Assembly (NCBI RefSeq): GCF_040026395.1
Contig: NZ_CP157278.1
Span: 3,410,001 to 3,474,000 of the forward strand
Origin: Pedobacter lusitanus
GTDB taxonomy: Bacteria > Bacteroidota > Bacteroidia > Sphingobacteriales > Sphingobacteriaceae
Direction: 5' to 3'
Length of the DNA: 64,000 bases
Both the position numbers and the translations under genes were made by a program. Shown here piece by piece: positions 33,482-43,352 of the stretch. Position 1 is the stretch's first letter, and every line of letters begins with the position of its first letter. The notes beneath the pieces were generated by a model. It was not told the DNA's origin and did no database searches. It saw nothing but the letters and a program-made list of their open reading frames with translations.

Positions 33482-33512
33482 ATGCCACCGGCGCTTACCG
33501 GTGGCATTATTA
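33482..33512 (+). terminator. Terminator after the YtxH-like gene
   Basis: ATGCCACCGG/CCGGTGGCAT, a 10-bp perfect GC-rich stem with 6-nt loop followed by a short T/A-rich stretch. Confidence 0.75.
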
Positions 33513-33535
33513 ACTATTATACCTAAATATAAAAG

Positions 33536-34960
33536 ATGAAAATCGCTTTTCATGGCGCTGCACGCGCCGTTACCGGTAGTAAACACCTTATTACTTTAAA
33601 AAATAATATACAAATACTACTGGACTGCGGCATGTTTCAGGGCATGGGAGAGGCGACAGAGAAACTCAACAGCTATTTCGGATTTGATCCATCGGCAGTT
33701 ACTTATATGATACTTTCGCATGCTCACATTGATCATTGCGGACTGCTGCCCCGTTTAGTTGCAGAAGGTTTCACGGGAAACATCTTTTGTACTCCTTCCA
33801 CAATGGATCTCGCGAGAATCCTTTTACTGGACTCGGCAAAAATTCAGATGCAGGATGCTGAATATGCAAACAAAAAAAGGCAACAGGGCGAAGAAGCGGA
33901 AGAGCCGCTTTATACTGATGATGATGTAATCAAAACATTAAGTCAGTTCAAAACTGTTGACTATGATACAGATTTTGACATCTGCCCTGAGGTGAAAGTA
34001 TGTTTCACTGATGCGGGACATATTGTAGGCAGTGCGGCCGTACACCTGACGATCAGAGAAGATGGTGAATCAACCCGTCTTACTTTTAGTGGTGATGTTG
34101 GCCGTTATGGAGATCTTTTACTAAAAAGCCCGCAAACTTTTTCACAGGCAGACTACATTATTATGGAGTCTACCTATGGCGATTCACTGCATAAAGACCT
34201 CGAACCAATCGAGAATATGCTGCTGGAAATTATCAGACATACCTGTATAGATAAAAAAGGGAAAGTGGTTATTCCTGCATTCAGTGTCGGCAGAACTCAG
34301 GAGTTATTATACGCACTGAACAATCTGGAGCTTAAACACAAATTACCGGATGTCCCTTTTTATGTAGACAGTCCCTTATCTGCTCAGGCCACCCAGGTAT
34401 TAAAAAATCACCCGGAAGTCTATAACAACGGGGTAAAGGAAGTGCTGAAAATAGATGAGGATCCGTTTAATTTCAAAGGACTCAGATTCATTGAAAGTGT
34501 AGAAGAATCCAAAGCACTGAACAACGATCACAGACCCTGCGTAATTATTTCTTCGTCAGGCATGGCCGAAGGTGGAAGAGTAAGACATCATATCAACAAT
34601 ACCATAGGTGATCAGAAAAACACCATTTTAATGGTAGGTTATGCTTCTCCCGGTTCACTTGCAGGCAGATTACTGGCCGGAGATAAAACAGTATATCTGT
34701 TCAGACAGAACCTTCAGGTACTCGCAGAAGTACGCTCTATTCAGTCCATGAGTGCCCATGGAGATTATGAAGACTTAATTCAGTTTCTTTCTTCTCAGGA
34801 TCCATCAAAGGTTAAACAGCTCTTCCTTGTACATGGAGAATATCCGGTACAGCAGAAGTTCGCCAAAAGACTGAATGATCATGGTTTTAAACATGTGGCT
34901 ATCCCTGAATATCATCAGGTATTTGACTGTGAGACTCAGGTAGCCTATAACGTCGTATAA
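33536..34960 (+). CDS. MBL-fold beta-CASP hydrolase (RNA-processing type)
   Basis: Zinc-dependent hydrolase of the metallo-beta-lactamase/beta-CASP group that contains CPSF73-like RNA nucleases. Zinc motif SHAHIDHCG lies near residues 61-69, GHIVGSAAV near 162-170, FSGDVGR near 183-189, ESTYGD near 213-218, then the beta-CASP part (VIPAFSVGRTQELL, PFYVDSPLSAQATQ, SSSGMAEGGRV) and MSAHGDYEDL plus LVHGE at the C-terminal end. Length 474. The cellular substrate is not known. Start ATG 33536, directly after a terminator; transcribed alone. Confidence 0.88.
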   Translation: MKIAFHGAARAVTGSKHLITLKNNIQILLDCGMFQGMGEATEKLNSYFGFDPSAVTYMILSHAHIDHCGLLPRLVAEGFTGNIFCTPSTMDLARILLLDSAKIQMQDAEYANKKRQQGEEAEEPLYTDDDVIKTLSQFKTVDYDTDFDICPEVKVCFTDAGHIVGSAAVHLTIREDGESTRLTFSGDVGRYGDLLLKSPQTFSQADYIIMESTYGDSLHKDLEPIENMLLEIIRHTCIDKKGKVVIPAFSVGRTQELLYALNNLELKHKLPDVPFYVDSPLSAQATQVLKNHPEVYNNGVKEVLKIDEDPFNFKGLRFIESVEESKALNNDHRPCVIISSSGMAEGGRVRHHINNTIGDQKNTILMVGYASPGSLAGRLLAGDKTVYLFRQNLQVLAEVRSIQSMSAHGDYEDLIQFLSSQDPSKVKQLFLVHGEYPVQQKFAKRLNDHGFKHVAIPEYHQVFDCETQVAYNVV

Positions 34961-35010
34961 ATCTGCAGAAGCAGGGCATGGAGATCGCTGATCAGAAAAA
35001 AATAATTTGA

Positions 35011-35018
35011 TACCTTTG
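35011..35018 (+). promoter_or_regulatory. -7 box (TACCTTTG) directly before the methyltransferase
   Basis: Perfect TAnnTTTG whose last base is 5 nt from the ATG at 35024. The -33 region is weak. Confidence 0.45.
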
Positions 35019-35023
35019 CGCCG

Positions 35024-35713
35024 ATGGACGTTTTCGGAAAAGCTTTACAAGATCAGTTTACCAGTGGTACAGCAGCAACTTTATGGCTGCACAATTCTTA
35101 CGATGAACCGGAAGAGATGCCAGTAGATATCTTTTTTCGAACAGAAGAAGAAATGCCGGACATAGAACTGGAAGCAATGGATCTTTGTGAAGGACGGGTA
35201 CTGGATGTTGGTGGCGGAGCTGGCAGCCATGCACTTATTCTGCAGGAACGTGGCTTTGATGTCACTGCACTCGATATCTCACCGGTAGCGGTAGAGATCA
35301 TGAAAGCCAGGGGTGTCAAAAATGCCGCACAGGGAGATATCTTTAGTTACCAGGGTGAAAAATTTGATACTTTATTATTTCTGATGAACGGAATAGGGCT
35401 GACAGGTACACTGGAAGGCTTTAAAACATTCCTTATTCATGCCAGATCACTATTAAATGAAGACGGACAGTTATTATTTGATACTTCTGACATCTCCTAT
35501 TTATATGAAGACATGGAAAAACCCGCTGATAAGTATCACGGAGAGATAGCCTATCAGTATGAATATGAAGGTCAGAAAGGAGAATGGTTTAACTGGCTCT
35601 ACCTGGATCCGCAGCTCCTTAAAAAAATTGCTAAAGAATGTGGATGGGAGTGCCATCTGCTATTTGATGATGGCCAGGATCAGTATCTTGCGGAAATGAG
35701 GGTAACTCAATAA
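35024..35713 (+). CDS. Class I SAM-dependent methyltransferase
   Basis: 229 residues. The SAM-binding motif I VLDVGGGAGSHAL is near residues 59-71, followed by DVTALDISPVAVEIM (motif II acidic residue) and a KFDTLLFLMNGIGLTG motif. The acceptor substrate cannot be told. The ATG at 35024 is 5 nt after a perfect -7 box, so the mRNA is predicted to be leaderless. The following LLM oxidoreductase is 74 nt away with a box of its own at 35763-35770. Confidence 0.85.
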   Translation: MDVFGKALQDQFTSGTAATLWLHNSYDEPEEMPVDIFFRTEEEMPDIELEAMDLCEGRVLDVGGGAGSHALILQERGFDVTALDISPVAVEIMKARGVKNAAQGDIFSYQGEKFDTLLFLMNGIGLTGTLEGFKTFLIHARSLLNEDGQLLFDTSDISYLYEDMEKPADKYHGEIAYQYEYEGQKGEWFNWLYLDPQLLKKIAKECGWECHLLFDDGQDQYLAEMRVTQ

Positions 35714-35787
35714 TCCGGAAGTCACAATAATCTGTAAACTCATTTATCAGAATCACAGATTGTATTTTTGCCATACAATTTGTCAAT

Positions 35788-36798
35788 ATGAGCACTAGTC
35801 CTATTCATTTAAGTATTCTTGATCAGTCACCGGTCAGAAAAGGTGTTACCGCACAACAGGCTATACTGGAAACCACCGAACTTGCAAAACTTGCAGATCA
35901 GCTAGGTTATACACGATTCTGGGTTTCTGAACACCATAATACCACAGCATTAGCAGGTTCAACTCCGGAAATTCTGATTGCGCATCTGGCAGGTCAGACT
36001 AAAAACATAAAGCTGGGTTCGGGAGGAGTAATGCTTCCAAATCACAGTGCGTTAAGAGTAGCTGAAAATTTCCGTATGCTTGAAATACTCTTTCCGGGAA
36101 GAATTGACCTGGGATTAGGCAGAGCTCCGGGCACAGACAGAATCACGGCCAGTGTACTTAATCCATCCAATCACTGGAAAGAACAGGATTTTTTAGAACA
36201 GCTTAACGAATTGAGAAACTATTTGCATGATGTAGCAGAACCGGGCACGATACAGGAAAAAATCATTGCCATTCCGCAGGCCTTAACTGTTCCACCAATG
36301 TGGTTATTAAGTTCCAGTGGGCAAAGTGGTTTATTCGCTGCACATTTTGGAATGGGGATGTCATTTGCTCATTTTATCAACCCTGCAGGCGGACCGGAAT
36401 CTGTACAGCTTTACCGCGATCGCTTCCAGCCATCAGTTGACTTAACTGCACCTGTAGTAAATGTAGGCGTGGGTGTATTCTGTTCAGAAGATGAAGAAGT
36501 GATCTTTCGTCAGCAGGCTGTAATGGATTACAGATATCTTCAGCTTGAAAAAGGGGGCAGATTATTTCCGGTTGGTTATGATGATATTAAACATATCAGC
36601 TATAATGACGCTGAACAGGAAAGAATAGCTCATCACAGACAAAGGATGCTGATTGGCACGCCCGATGTCCTGAAAGAAAAAATAGATACATTGCTGAGTG
36701 ACTACAAGGTAAATGAGCTGATGGCCGTAACGATAACCGAAGGTTTCGAAGAACGGATACGCTCTTATGAGCTTTTAGCAGCAATGTATCTGAAATAA
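35788..36798 (+). CDS. LLM-class flavin-dependent oxidoreductase
   Basis: Luciferase-like monooxygenase of the (beta/alpha)8 group that uses reduced FMN or F420. Typical segments are LSILDQSPVRKG, YTRFWVSEHHN, IKLGSGGVMLPNHSALRVAE and RIDLGLGRAPGTD. 336 residues. A TATTTTTG box (35763-35770) is 17 nt upstream of the ATG 35788. Its stop codon lies one base from the convergent pepT stop. The substrate is unknown. Confidence 0.88.
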   Translation: MSTSPIHLSILDQSPVRKGVTAQQAILETTELAKLADQLGYTRFWVSEHHNTTALAGSTPEILIAHLAGQTKNIKLGSGGVMLPNHSALRVAENFRMLEILFPGRIDLGLGRAPGTDRITASVLNPSNHWKEQDFLEQLNELRNYLHDVAEPGTIQEKIIAIPQALTVPPMWLLSSSGQSGLFAAHFGMGMSFAHFINPAGGPESVQLYRDRFQPSVDLTAPVVNVGVGVFCSEDEEVIFRQQAVMDYRYLQLEKGGRLFPVGYDDIKHISYNDAEQERIAHHRQRMLIGTPDVLKEKIDTLLSDYKVNELMAVTITEGFEERIRSYELLAAMYLK

Positions 36799-36799
36799 T

Positions 36800-38056
36800 T
36801 TAGTTGCTCTTTTCTTCCCAGATCAGGGCAATATTTATGATTGTTTCTACAGCTTTTTCCATATCCTGTACTGAAGCCCATTCCTGCTTACCATGGAATG
36901 CGTGTTCACCTGCAAAAACATTTGGACATGGCAATCCCATCAATGACAGTCTTGAACCGTCTGTACCACCTCTGATACTTTGTCTTTTAACAGGAATACC
37001 AGTACGCTCAATAGCCAGAACTCCGTACTCCAGTACCTGAGGATGCTGATCCAGTACTTTTTTCATGTTACGGTACTGTTCTTTAATCTTCAGTTCATAG
37101 GTAGCATTCGGATAGGCAGCTATAACCTGCTGAACAATACTCTCCAGTGTACGGCCATGTTCAGCCAGTAAAGCATCGTCAAAGTCACGGATAATAAAAT
37201 GAGCTTCTGCCTGTTCTACATTTCCATGCATAGTTACCGGGTGCAGAAAACCTTCTTTTTTTGAAGTCGCTTCTGGTGTTAATCTGTCTTTTGGCAATGC
37301 ACTGATAATATCACTCAGAATTTTGATTGCACTTTCCATCTTACCTCTGGCAAATCCGGGATGAGAACTGATTCCGTTTATAATCAGAACCGCTCCATCT
37401 GCAGAAAAAGTTTCATCTTCAATAGAACCACAGGTTTCACCATCTATCGTATAGGCAAAGTCAGCTCCTAATTTTTTCAGATCAGCTTTATCCACTCCTC
37501 TGCCAATTTCTTCGTCGGGTGTAAAAAGGATTCTGATTTTACCATGTTTATGTTCCGGGTTTTGCATCAGGAAAGCAGCTGCTTCCATAATTTCGGCTAC
37601 ACCGGCCTTATTATCTGCGCCCAGCAAAGTAGTGCCACTGGCAGTGATTATATCGTTTCCTATCTGATCTTTCAGATCTCTGTGTTCACTCATTCTCAAA
37701 ACCACGGTATGATCATCAGGAAGAACCAGATCCTGCCCCTGATAATTAGTATGGATAATAGGTTTAACACCATAGCCGCTGCAGTCAGGAGAAGTATCCA
37801 TATGTGAGCAGAAGCAGATCACCGGCACATTTTTTGTCGTATTTGACGGGATTGTTGCATATACATAGCCGTATTCGTCCAGATGTGCATCTGTTATGCC
37901 CATTTCCAGCAATTGTGCAACCAATACCCTACCCAGATTCTTCTGTTTTTCTGTAGAAGGTATGCTGGCAGACTCAGGATCAGATTGTGTATCTATTTTT
38001 ACGTATTCGGTAAATCTATTTTGCAAAGAATTACCAGTGTTATGATATTTTAACAT
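36800..38056 (-). CDS. pepT: Peptidase T (tripeptide aminopeptidase)
   Basis: Dizinc M20 peptidase that removes N-terminal residues from tripeptides. CFCSHMDTSPDCSG holds the first His and Asp, LLGADNKAGVAEIM the bridging Asp, TPDEEIGRG the catalytic Glu pair, and IRGGTDGSRLSLMGLPCPN near the C-terminus belongs to PepT. 418 residues, normal. Start ATG 38056. Convergent with the LLM gene, with no terminator visible between them. Confidence 0.95.
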   Translation of the reverse strand: MLKYHNTGNSLQNRFTEYVKIDTQSDPESASIPSTEKQKNLGRVLVAQLLEMGITDAHLDEYGYVYATIPSNTTKNVPVICFCSHMDTSPDCSGYGVKPIIHTNYQGQDLVLPDDHTVVLRMSEHRDLKDQIGNDIITASGTTLLGADNKAGVAEIMEAAAFLMQNPEHKHGKIRILFTPDEEIGRGVDKADLKKLGADFAYTIDGETCGSIEDETFSADGAVLIINGISSHPGFARGKMESAIKILSDIISALPKDRLTPEATSKKEGFLHPVTMHGNVEQAEAHFIIRDFDDALLAEHGRTLESIVQQVIAAYPNATYELKIKEQYRNMKKVLDQHPQVLEYGVLAIERTGIPVKRQSIRGGTDGSRLSLMGLPCPNVFAGEHAFHGKQEWASVQDMEKAVETIINIALIWEEKSN

Positions 38057-38161
38057 AATTTTAAAAAAGTAAAGGCCTTATTGATCTTAAATTTTTAAGC
38101 TTTCCTTAAAAGTCTAAAGATAGCCAAAGATGATATTTTATCTATAAACAATCAGCATAAC

Positions 38162-38872
38162 TTGAAAAGGATACTTATTTCGACAATTTTATTTGCCCTA
38201 TCATTACCGTCTTTTGGACAGTCAAATTTCTATAAGCTTTCTATTGGTGCTGGTGCAGGTGTCACGCAATCTTTTACCGATGTCAGAAAACATGATTTCG
38301 GGCTGGCCGGGTATGGTACGCTGGATTATTTGTTTACACCTTACATCAGTCTGGGGCTGGAGTTCCAGAAAGGGGAAATCAACGGTGGAAATGTTCATAC
38401 CGATCCTTACAACAGGCAATTCATCAATTCATATCAGGCTATATCCGTTAACGGCAAAATATCTTTGGGACAATTTATAGATTTTAACTATACTGGCATT
38501 TCCAGCAGACTCAAGGGCCTGTATCTTGGTAGTGGAGTAGGAGTTGTTCAGAATAAGATGAAAGGAATAGTCCGCAATAACCCCAATGATCCTTCCATCT
38601 ATTATCCGGGTCAGAATGCTTCGAAAGATATTTACTTCCCCGTGAATCTGGGAATCAATTTCTTTTTCCCCGATCGCGATGGTTTTTACAGATATGTGCT
38701 AAACATCAACTACCAGGGGAATGTGACGCTGGGCGAAGGACTGGATGGTTACGATGATTCATCCGTAAGGCACAAATCCGGGAATCCGGATATATATGCT
38801 TTTTACTCCATTGGGGTCAAATACAACTTTGGAAAAATCGGCCTCTATAAAAAGAGATTCAAACCGTTTTAA
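38162..38872 (+). CDS. Outer-membrane beta-barrel protein
   Basis: 236 residues with a signal peptide (about 1-20, ending SFGQ) and alternating beta-strand pattern with Gly and aromatic residues (SIGAGAGVTQSF, YISLGLEFQKGEI, SVGVKYNFGKIGL-like end). Likely an eight-stranded outer-membrane barrel of the OmpW/OmpA type; no periplasmic domain. TTG start at 38162 is supported by the signal peptide MKRILISTILFALSLPS. Function unknown. Confidence 0.7.
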   Translation: MKRILISTILFALSLPSFGQSNFYKLSIGAGAGVTQSFTDVRKHDFGLAGYGTLDYLFTPYISLGLEFQKGEINGGNVHTDPYNRQFINSYQAISVNGKISLGQFIDFNYTGISSRLKGLYLGSGVGVVQNKMKGIVRNNPNDPSIYYPGQNASKDIYFPVNLGINFFFPDRDGFYRYVLNINYQGNVTLGEGLDGYDDSSVRHKSGNPDIYAFYSIGVKYNFGKIGLYKKRFKPF

Positions 38873-38911
38873 CCCTATAAGATAACGAACGTGTCTTTAA
38901 TTACCCTATAA

Positions 38912-40627
38912 ATGAAATATTCTTTACTGTTTTTAATCCTTACAATAACGATGAAAACATTTGCGCAGCAAACACCTTATGAGTTAAGCAACAAAAATCA
39001 AACAGCAACGTACCAGCAGGCCATTGACTTTTACAAGCAACTGGCTAAGGTATCTCCCCAGGCAAAATTTCTTTCCTATGGGACTACAGATTTCGGAAAA
39101 CCGCTTAACCTCCTTGTTTTATCGAAAAACAAGGTCTTTGATCCGGCCGAAATCAGAAAAAACAATCAGAGAATATTACTGATCAATAATGGCATTCACC
39201 CTGGCGAGCCAGAGGGCATAGATGCTTCAATGATGCTGGCCAGAGATCTGTTAAAAAACAATAACTTACCTGACAATGTGGTGATTTGTATTATTCCGGT
39301 TTATAATATAGACGGCTCGTTTAACCGCAGCAGTACATCAAGAGCAAATCAGAATGGGCCTGAACTTTATGGTTTTAGAGGAAACAGCAAAAACTATGAT
39401 CTGAACAGAGATTTCATCAAAACGGATTCTAAAAACTCAGCCGCCTTTCAGGAAATATTCAATTACTGGCAACCGGAAATTTTTGTAGATACCCATACCA
39501 GTAACGGTGCGGATTATCAATATACAATGACACTTATTCCTACACAAAAAGACAAATTAAACCCTATTCTTGCAGGTTATCTGACCGATACGATGATTCC
39601 TGCCCTGTATGAAGAAATGAAGAAAAAGGGGTTCGAACTGATTCCCTATATCAATTCCGTTGAAAATACGCCGGATGCGGGAATTACCGGGTTTCTGGAA
39701 ACCCCACGCTATTCAACAGGCTATGCGGCCCTGCATAATACTATTGGCTTTATGCCAGAAACACATATGCTGAAAGCCTATCAGAAAAGGGTAGAATCCA
39801 CTTATCAGTTGCTCCAAACTTATGTAGATCTGGTTAGCAGAGACGCGAAAATCATTGGGGAAAATAAACGCAAAGCTGATGAAGCAACTTCCCGGCAAAA
39901 AGAATTTCCACTAAGCTGGAAACTAAACGAAAACACTCATGAGCTGCTCACATTTAAAGGATTTGCAGCCAAGTACAAGCCTAGCGAAGTTAGTGGCACA
40001 GACAGGCTCTATTATGACAGAAACGACCCTTATACCAAAACTATTAAATACTGGAATAAATTTGAACCACAACTTACAGTAGAAAAACCTCTTGCCTATG
40101 TTATTCCAAAAGCATGGGACAAAGTTGTCGATCTCCTGAAGTTAAACGGTGTAAAACTTCAGGAATTAAAAGAAGATAAAGAAATGGCTGTTGATGTTTA
40201 TTACATCGCTGACTATAAAACAGCATCCAGACCTTATGAAGGTCATTATATTCATAATAATGTTGAACTAACAACAAAAAAACAAACCCTGAATTTCTAC
40301 AAGGGAGATTATATCGTTTATGTAGACCAGCCACAAAACCGGTATATCATGGAGACACTTGAGCCACAGGCAACTGATTCTTTTTTTAACTGGAACTTTT
40401 TCGATTCTATTCTGGATCAGAAAGAGCATTATTCTGCTTATGTATTTGAAGACACGGCAGCTGGCCTGTTAAAAGATAATCCAGATCTTAAAACCAAACT
40501 GAATCAGAAAAAAGTAAGTGATAATACATTTGCACAGAACCCTTCGGCGCAACTAGAGTTTGTTTATAAGAATTCAAATTATTACGAAAAGACACATTTA
40601 CGTTATCCAATTGCTAGATTGCACTAA
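38912..40627 (+). CDS. Exported M14-family zinc carboxypeptidase
   Basis: 571 residues with a signal peptide (about 1-19, ending TFAQQ). The zinc site is visible as GIHPGEPEGIDAS (His and Glu) and VDTHTSNGADY (third His). Arg-containing RANQNGPELYGFRGNSKNYDLNRD precedes it, the M14 substrate-binding region. It would trim peptides in the periplasm. It starts 39 nt after the barrel gene and is followed 14 nt later by rhomboid. Confidence 0.85.
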   Translation: MKYSLLFLILTITMKTFAQQTPYELSNKNQTATYQQAIDFYKQLAKVSPQAKFLSYGTTDFGKPLNLLVLSKNKVFDPAEIRKNNQRILLINNGIHPGEPEGIDASMMLARDLLKNNNLPDNVVICIIPVYNIDGSFNRSSTSRANQNGPELYGFRGNSKNYDLNRDFIKTDSKNSAAFQEIFNYWQPEIFVDTHTSNGADYQYTMTLIPTQKDKLNPILAGYLTDTMIPALYEEMKKKGFELIPYINSVENTPDAGITGFLETPRYSTGYAALHNTIGFMPETHMLKAYQKRVESTYQLLQTYVDLVSRDAKIIGENKRKADEATSRQKEFPLSWKLNENTHELLTFKGFAAKYKPSEVSGTDRLYYDRNDPYTKTIKYWNKFEPQLTVEKPLAYVIPKAWDKVVDLLKLNGVKLQELKEDKEMAVDVYYIADYKTASRPYEGHYIHNNVELTTKKQTLNFYKGDYIVYVDQPQNRYIMETLEPQATDSFFNWNFFDSILDQKEHYSAYVFEDTAAGLLKDNPDLKTKLNQKKVSDNTFAQNPSAQLEFVYKNSNYYEKTHLRYPIARLH

Positions 40628-40641
40628 TTATTAAATTCGAT

Positions 40642-41265
40642 ATGATAGAATATCTCATAAACACACCTGTTGCCTCCCTGATTTTCATTTTCACTCTGGT
40701 AACCAGTATTTACGCCTTCAATGACAGCTCTCTTTACGGGAAGTTCATGCTTCATCCTTATAGTGTTTACCGTAGAAACAACGTTTATACACTGATAACG
40801 AGCGGATTAATCCATGGAAGCTGGATGCACCTGATATTTAACATGTTCACTTTCTATTTCTTTGCTTTTTCACTGGAAGCGACGGTTGGAAGTCTGAGAT
40901 TTGGACTGATCTATTTTATTGGCCTGATCTTAAGCGATATCCCATCTGTCATCAAACATAAAGATGATTTTCATTATCATAGTCTGGGAGCTTCAGGAGC
41001 AATTTCTGCTGTGCTGTTCAGCTATATTTTATTTTATCCGCTGAATACTTTAATGATTTTCCCCTTACCGGTTCCTATCTGGTCAGCGCTGTTTGGTGTA
41101 CTTTATCTCGTATATTCATACTATATGTCCAAAAACTCGAGAGATAATATAAATCATGATGCGCACTTATTTGGGGCGATTACTGGTATAATCATTACCA
41201 TATTAGTCGTTCCTAATATTATTCCGCATTTTATTACAACGGTTGCCGCCCGTTTCGGAGCTTAG
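40642..41265 (+). CDS. Rhomboid-family intramembrane serine protease
   Basis: 207 residues, about six membrane helices. SWMHLIFNMFTFYFF holds the conserved HxxxN-type motif, GASGAI near residue 112 contains the catalytic Ser, and HDAHLFGAITG near 171 the catalytic His. It cleaves within membranes; the substrate is unknown. Start ATG 40642, 14 nt after the carboxypeptidase stop. Its stop codon overlaps the convergent unknown gene by four bases (TTAG). Confidence 0.9.
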   Translation: MIEYLINTPVASLIFIFTLVTSIYAFNDSSLYGKFMLHPYSVYRRNNVYTLITSGLIHGSWMHLIFNMFTFYFFAFSLEATVGSLRFGLIYFIGLILSDIPSVIKHKDDFHYHSLGASGAISAVLFSYILFYPLNTLMIFPLPVPIWSALFGVLYLVYSYYMSKNSRDNINHDAHLFGAITGIIITILVVPNIIPHFITTVAARFGA

Positions 41266-42230
41266 TCTGTAGCCGGCAAACTTGGCGGATTGAAATAACT
41301 TGTTGGTGCCGTAGGATCTTTTCTGATCTCCATCAACAGGTTACCCCACGGTTTCCAGAACGTTTCCAGAACCTGTGCATAGGTTTTATGCTGCCAAACA
41401 TCAAACAGGGGCTTATTAGTGGTTCCTCTTAAGGGCATTGCATCAATATAGATTGATCCATCAACTGGCATAATAGTATATTCAGGTAAACGGTTAAACA
41501 GGTAAGCTGAATAAAAGAAACGCGCACATAACTCTTCAAATTGCTGATCTGTCACGGCCTGATCTCCAATCTGATCAAGAATCTCCTGATGATATCTTTT
41601 ATTTGTACCGTTATCCTGTAAACAGGCTATAATACCAAAATCCTTAAGTTTTAAAGAAAAAGTAAGGGTATTGATTTCATCTCTGAAACTAAATGGAATA
41701 TCCTGCTGTTCCAAAGGAACGATTACTAAAGACCAGGGCGTAAAATCTTCAAAAACTACACTTCGGTAAATGCTCTGAATCATAGTCTGCAAATTGCCGA
41801 ATTTGTGCATCAGCCCCTGCGACATATTTAATCCGTCATCACTTAATTGCTGTAAACCGACTGCAGCATTCATTTCAATATAAATCAGACTATACAGAAA
41901 CTTGCCTACCCATTTAAATAAATCGAGTTCATCCAGTTTAGAAACACCTGCAAATCCGTCTGCAAATGCCGCAGAAATCTTATCCTCCAGCGGACCGATA
42001 AAACCGAGCAATACCTCTTCACTTACCGGTACCTTTAATGTATTATATGATCTGATGGATTCATCCAATAACTTAATCTGTTCATCGCCACTAAAATCAG
42101 CTACTTCCAGCAACCATGCAGGCAATATATTAGTCTGTATCAGGGGTGCGTCAAATGTATCTCCGCTCAGAAAGCAGTTTTTAAATTTAAAATCGAAGTT
42201 TTTAAACGGCTGATAGATTGTGTTACTCAT
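41262..42230 (-). CDS. Hypothetical protein, conserved-looking, no family recognised
   Basis: Cytoplasmic, no signal peptide and no membrane segment; 322 residues from the ATG at 42230-42228 (MSNTIYQPFKNFDF). It contains LDELDLFKWVGKFLYSLIYIEMN and LYRSVVFEDFTPWSLVIVPL-like stretches and ends in PPSLPATD. I recognise no domain. A longer frame from TTG 42302 runs over the divergent epimerase promoter and is rejected. Convergent with the rhomboid gene; 4-bp stop overlap. Confidence 0.7.
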   Translation of the reverse strand: MSNTIYQPFKNFDFKFKNCFLSGDTFDAPLIQTNILPAWLLEVADFSGDEQIKLLDESIRSYNTLKVPVSEEVLLGFIGPLEDKISAAFADGFAGVSKLDELDLFKWVGKFLYSLIYIEMNAAVGLQQLSDDGLNMSQGLMHKFGNLQTMIQSIYRSVVFEDFTPWSLVIVPLEQQDIPFSFRDEINTLTFSLKLKDFGIIACLQDNGTNKRYHQEILDQIGDQAVTDQQFEELCARFFYSAYLFNRLPEYTIMPVDGSIYIDAMPLRGTTNKPLFDVWQHKTYAQVLETFWKPWGNLLMEIRKDPTAPTSYFNPPSLPATD

Positions 42231-42284
42231 ATTAAGCGCAATATTAGGGATATTATTTTTACATTCGGCGAGGCACCCATTTTT

Positions 42285-42292
42285 TAACTTTG
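42285..42292 (+). promoter_or_regulatory. -7 box for the dipeptide epimerase
   Basis: TAACTTTG fits TAnnTTTG, 25 nt before the ATG 42318. The upstream TTCG at 42264 is a weak -33. Confidence 0.45.
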
Positions 42293-42317
42293 ATATTACC
42301 AAAAGCTTTTAAAACAC

Positions 42318-43352
42318 ATGCAAGCAGTCCATATCTCTTACAATCTTGAACTTAAACATCCGTTTTCTATCACTGGTTTTACCAGAACAAGTACTCCTTT
42401 ATTGTTATTAAAGCTGACTTATGAAAATACGGATGGGTACGGCGAGGCTTCTATGGTACCTTATCTTGGCGAAAATTATAATTCAGCAGAAGCATTTCTG
42501 GATCAGGTAGACTGGGCCCGCTTTACTTTTCCGTTTAATTTTGAAGAGATCGTTACCTATCTGGACAGTATCAGTGCAGGAAACCCGGCGATAAAAGCTG
42601 CGATTGATATTGCACTGAATGATATTAATGGAAAGATCCGGCAAAAACCCTGTTTTGAAATATATCAGGCAGATGCGGCTAAAATGCCCGTCACTTCTTA
42701 TACCATAGGCATGGACAAACCCGAAATCATTAAAGAAAAAGTTGCCGGAGCTAAAGATTTCAAAGTACTTAAAATCAAACTGGGCTCTGCAAATGATAAG
42801 GAACTGATCAATACCATCAGGAGTGTAAGTGATTTACCGCTTTACGTAGATGCTAACCAGGGGTGGACAGAACGCAAAATGGCTATAGATCTGATCTACT
42901 GGCTCCACGATCAGGGAGTTTTATTGATTGAACAGCCTATGGATAAAAAAAACACCGAGGGTAATGCCTGGCTAACGAGCCGTAGTCCTATTCCCATTCT
43001 TGCAGACGAAGCAGTCCAGAGATTAACAGATATTGACAATGTTAAAGGAGCTTATCACGGAATAAATATTAAGCTGATGAAAAGCGGAGGAATGTATGAA
43101 GCACACCAAATGATTTTAAAGGCACGCTCTTACGGCATGAAAGTGATGATTGGCTGTATGAGTGAAACTTCGATCGCTACCCAGGCTGGCCTGGCTTTAG
43201 CTCCTTTATGTGACTGGGTGGATCTGGACGGCCCTTTTCTGACTAAGAACAATCCATTTGAACAGCCTGCCTTTGAAAAGGGCAGATACCTATTAAAAGA
43301 CCTTCCAGGTTTAGGGCTGAAAGGTCTCTCGCCTAATTTGTTTCGTCCTTAA
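42318..43352 (+). CDS. Dipeptide epimerase, enolase superfamily (L-Ala-D/L-Glu type)
   Basis: Muconate-lactonising subgroup of the enolase superfamily; interconverts L-Ala-D-Glu and L-Ala-L-Glu in murein recycling, or related dipeptides. The catalytic KxK pattern is LKIKLG, metal ligands are Asp in VDANQGW, Glu in LIEQPMD and Asp in ADEAV, and the second base Lys is in NIKLMKSGG. Length 344. Dipeptide specificity is inferred from family, not proven. Its 3' end overlaps the convergent DUF6358-like gene by 20 bp. Confidence 0.85.
   Translation: MQAVHISYNLELKHPFSITGFTRTSTPLLLLKLTYENTDGYGEASMVPYLGENYNSAEAFLDQVDWARFTFPFNFEEIVTYLDSISAGNPAIKAAIDIALNDINGKIRQKPCFEIYQADAAKMPVTSYTIGMDKPEIIKEKVAGAKDFKVLKIKLGSANDKELINTIRSVSDLPLYVDANQGWTERKMAIDLIYWLHDQGVLLIEQPMDKKNTEGNAWLTSRSPIPILADEAVQRLTDIDNVKGAYHGINIKLMKSGGMYEAHQMILKARSYGMKVMIGCMSETSIATQAGLALAPLCDWVDLDGPFLTKNNPFEQPAFEKGRYLLKDLPGLGLKGLSPNLFRP

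Noticed and set aside
42231..42302. TTG-started extension of the unknown gene at 41262
   Set aside because: It runs across the epimerase promoter; ATG 42230 gives a normal start.
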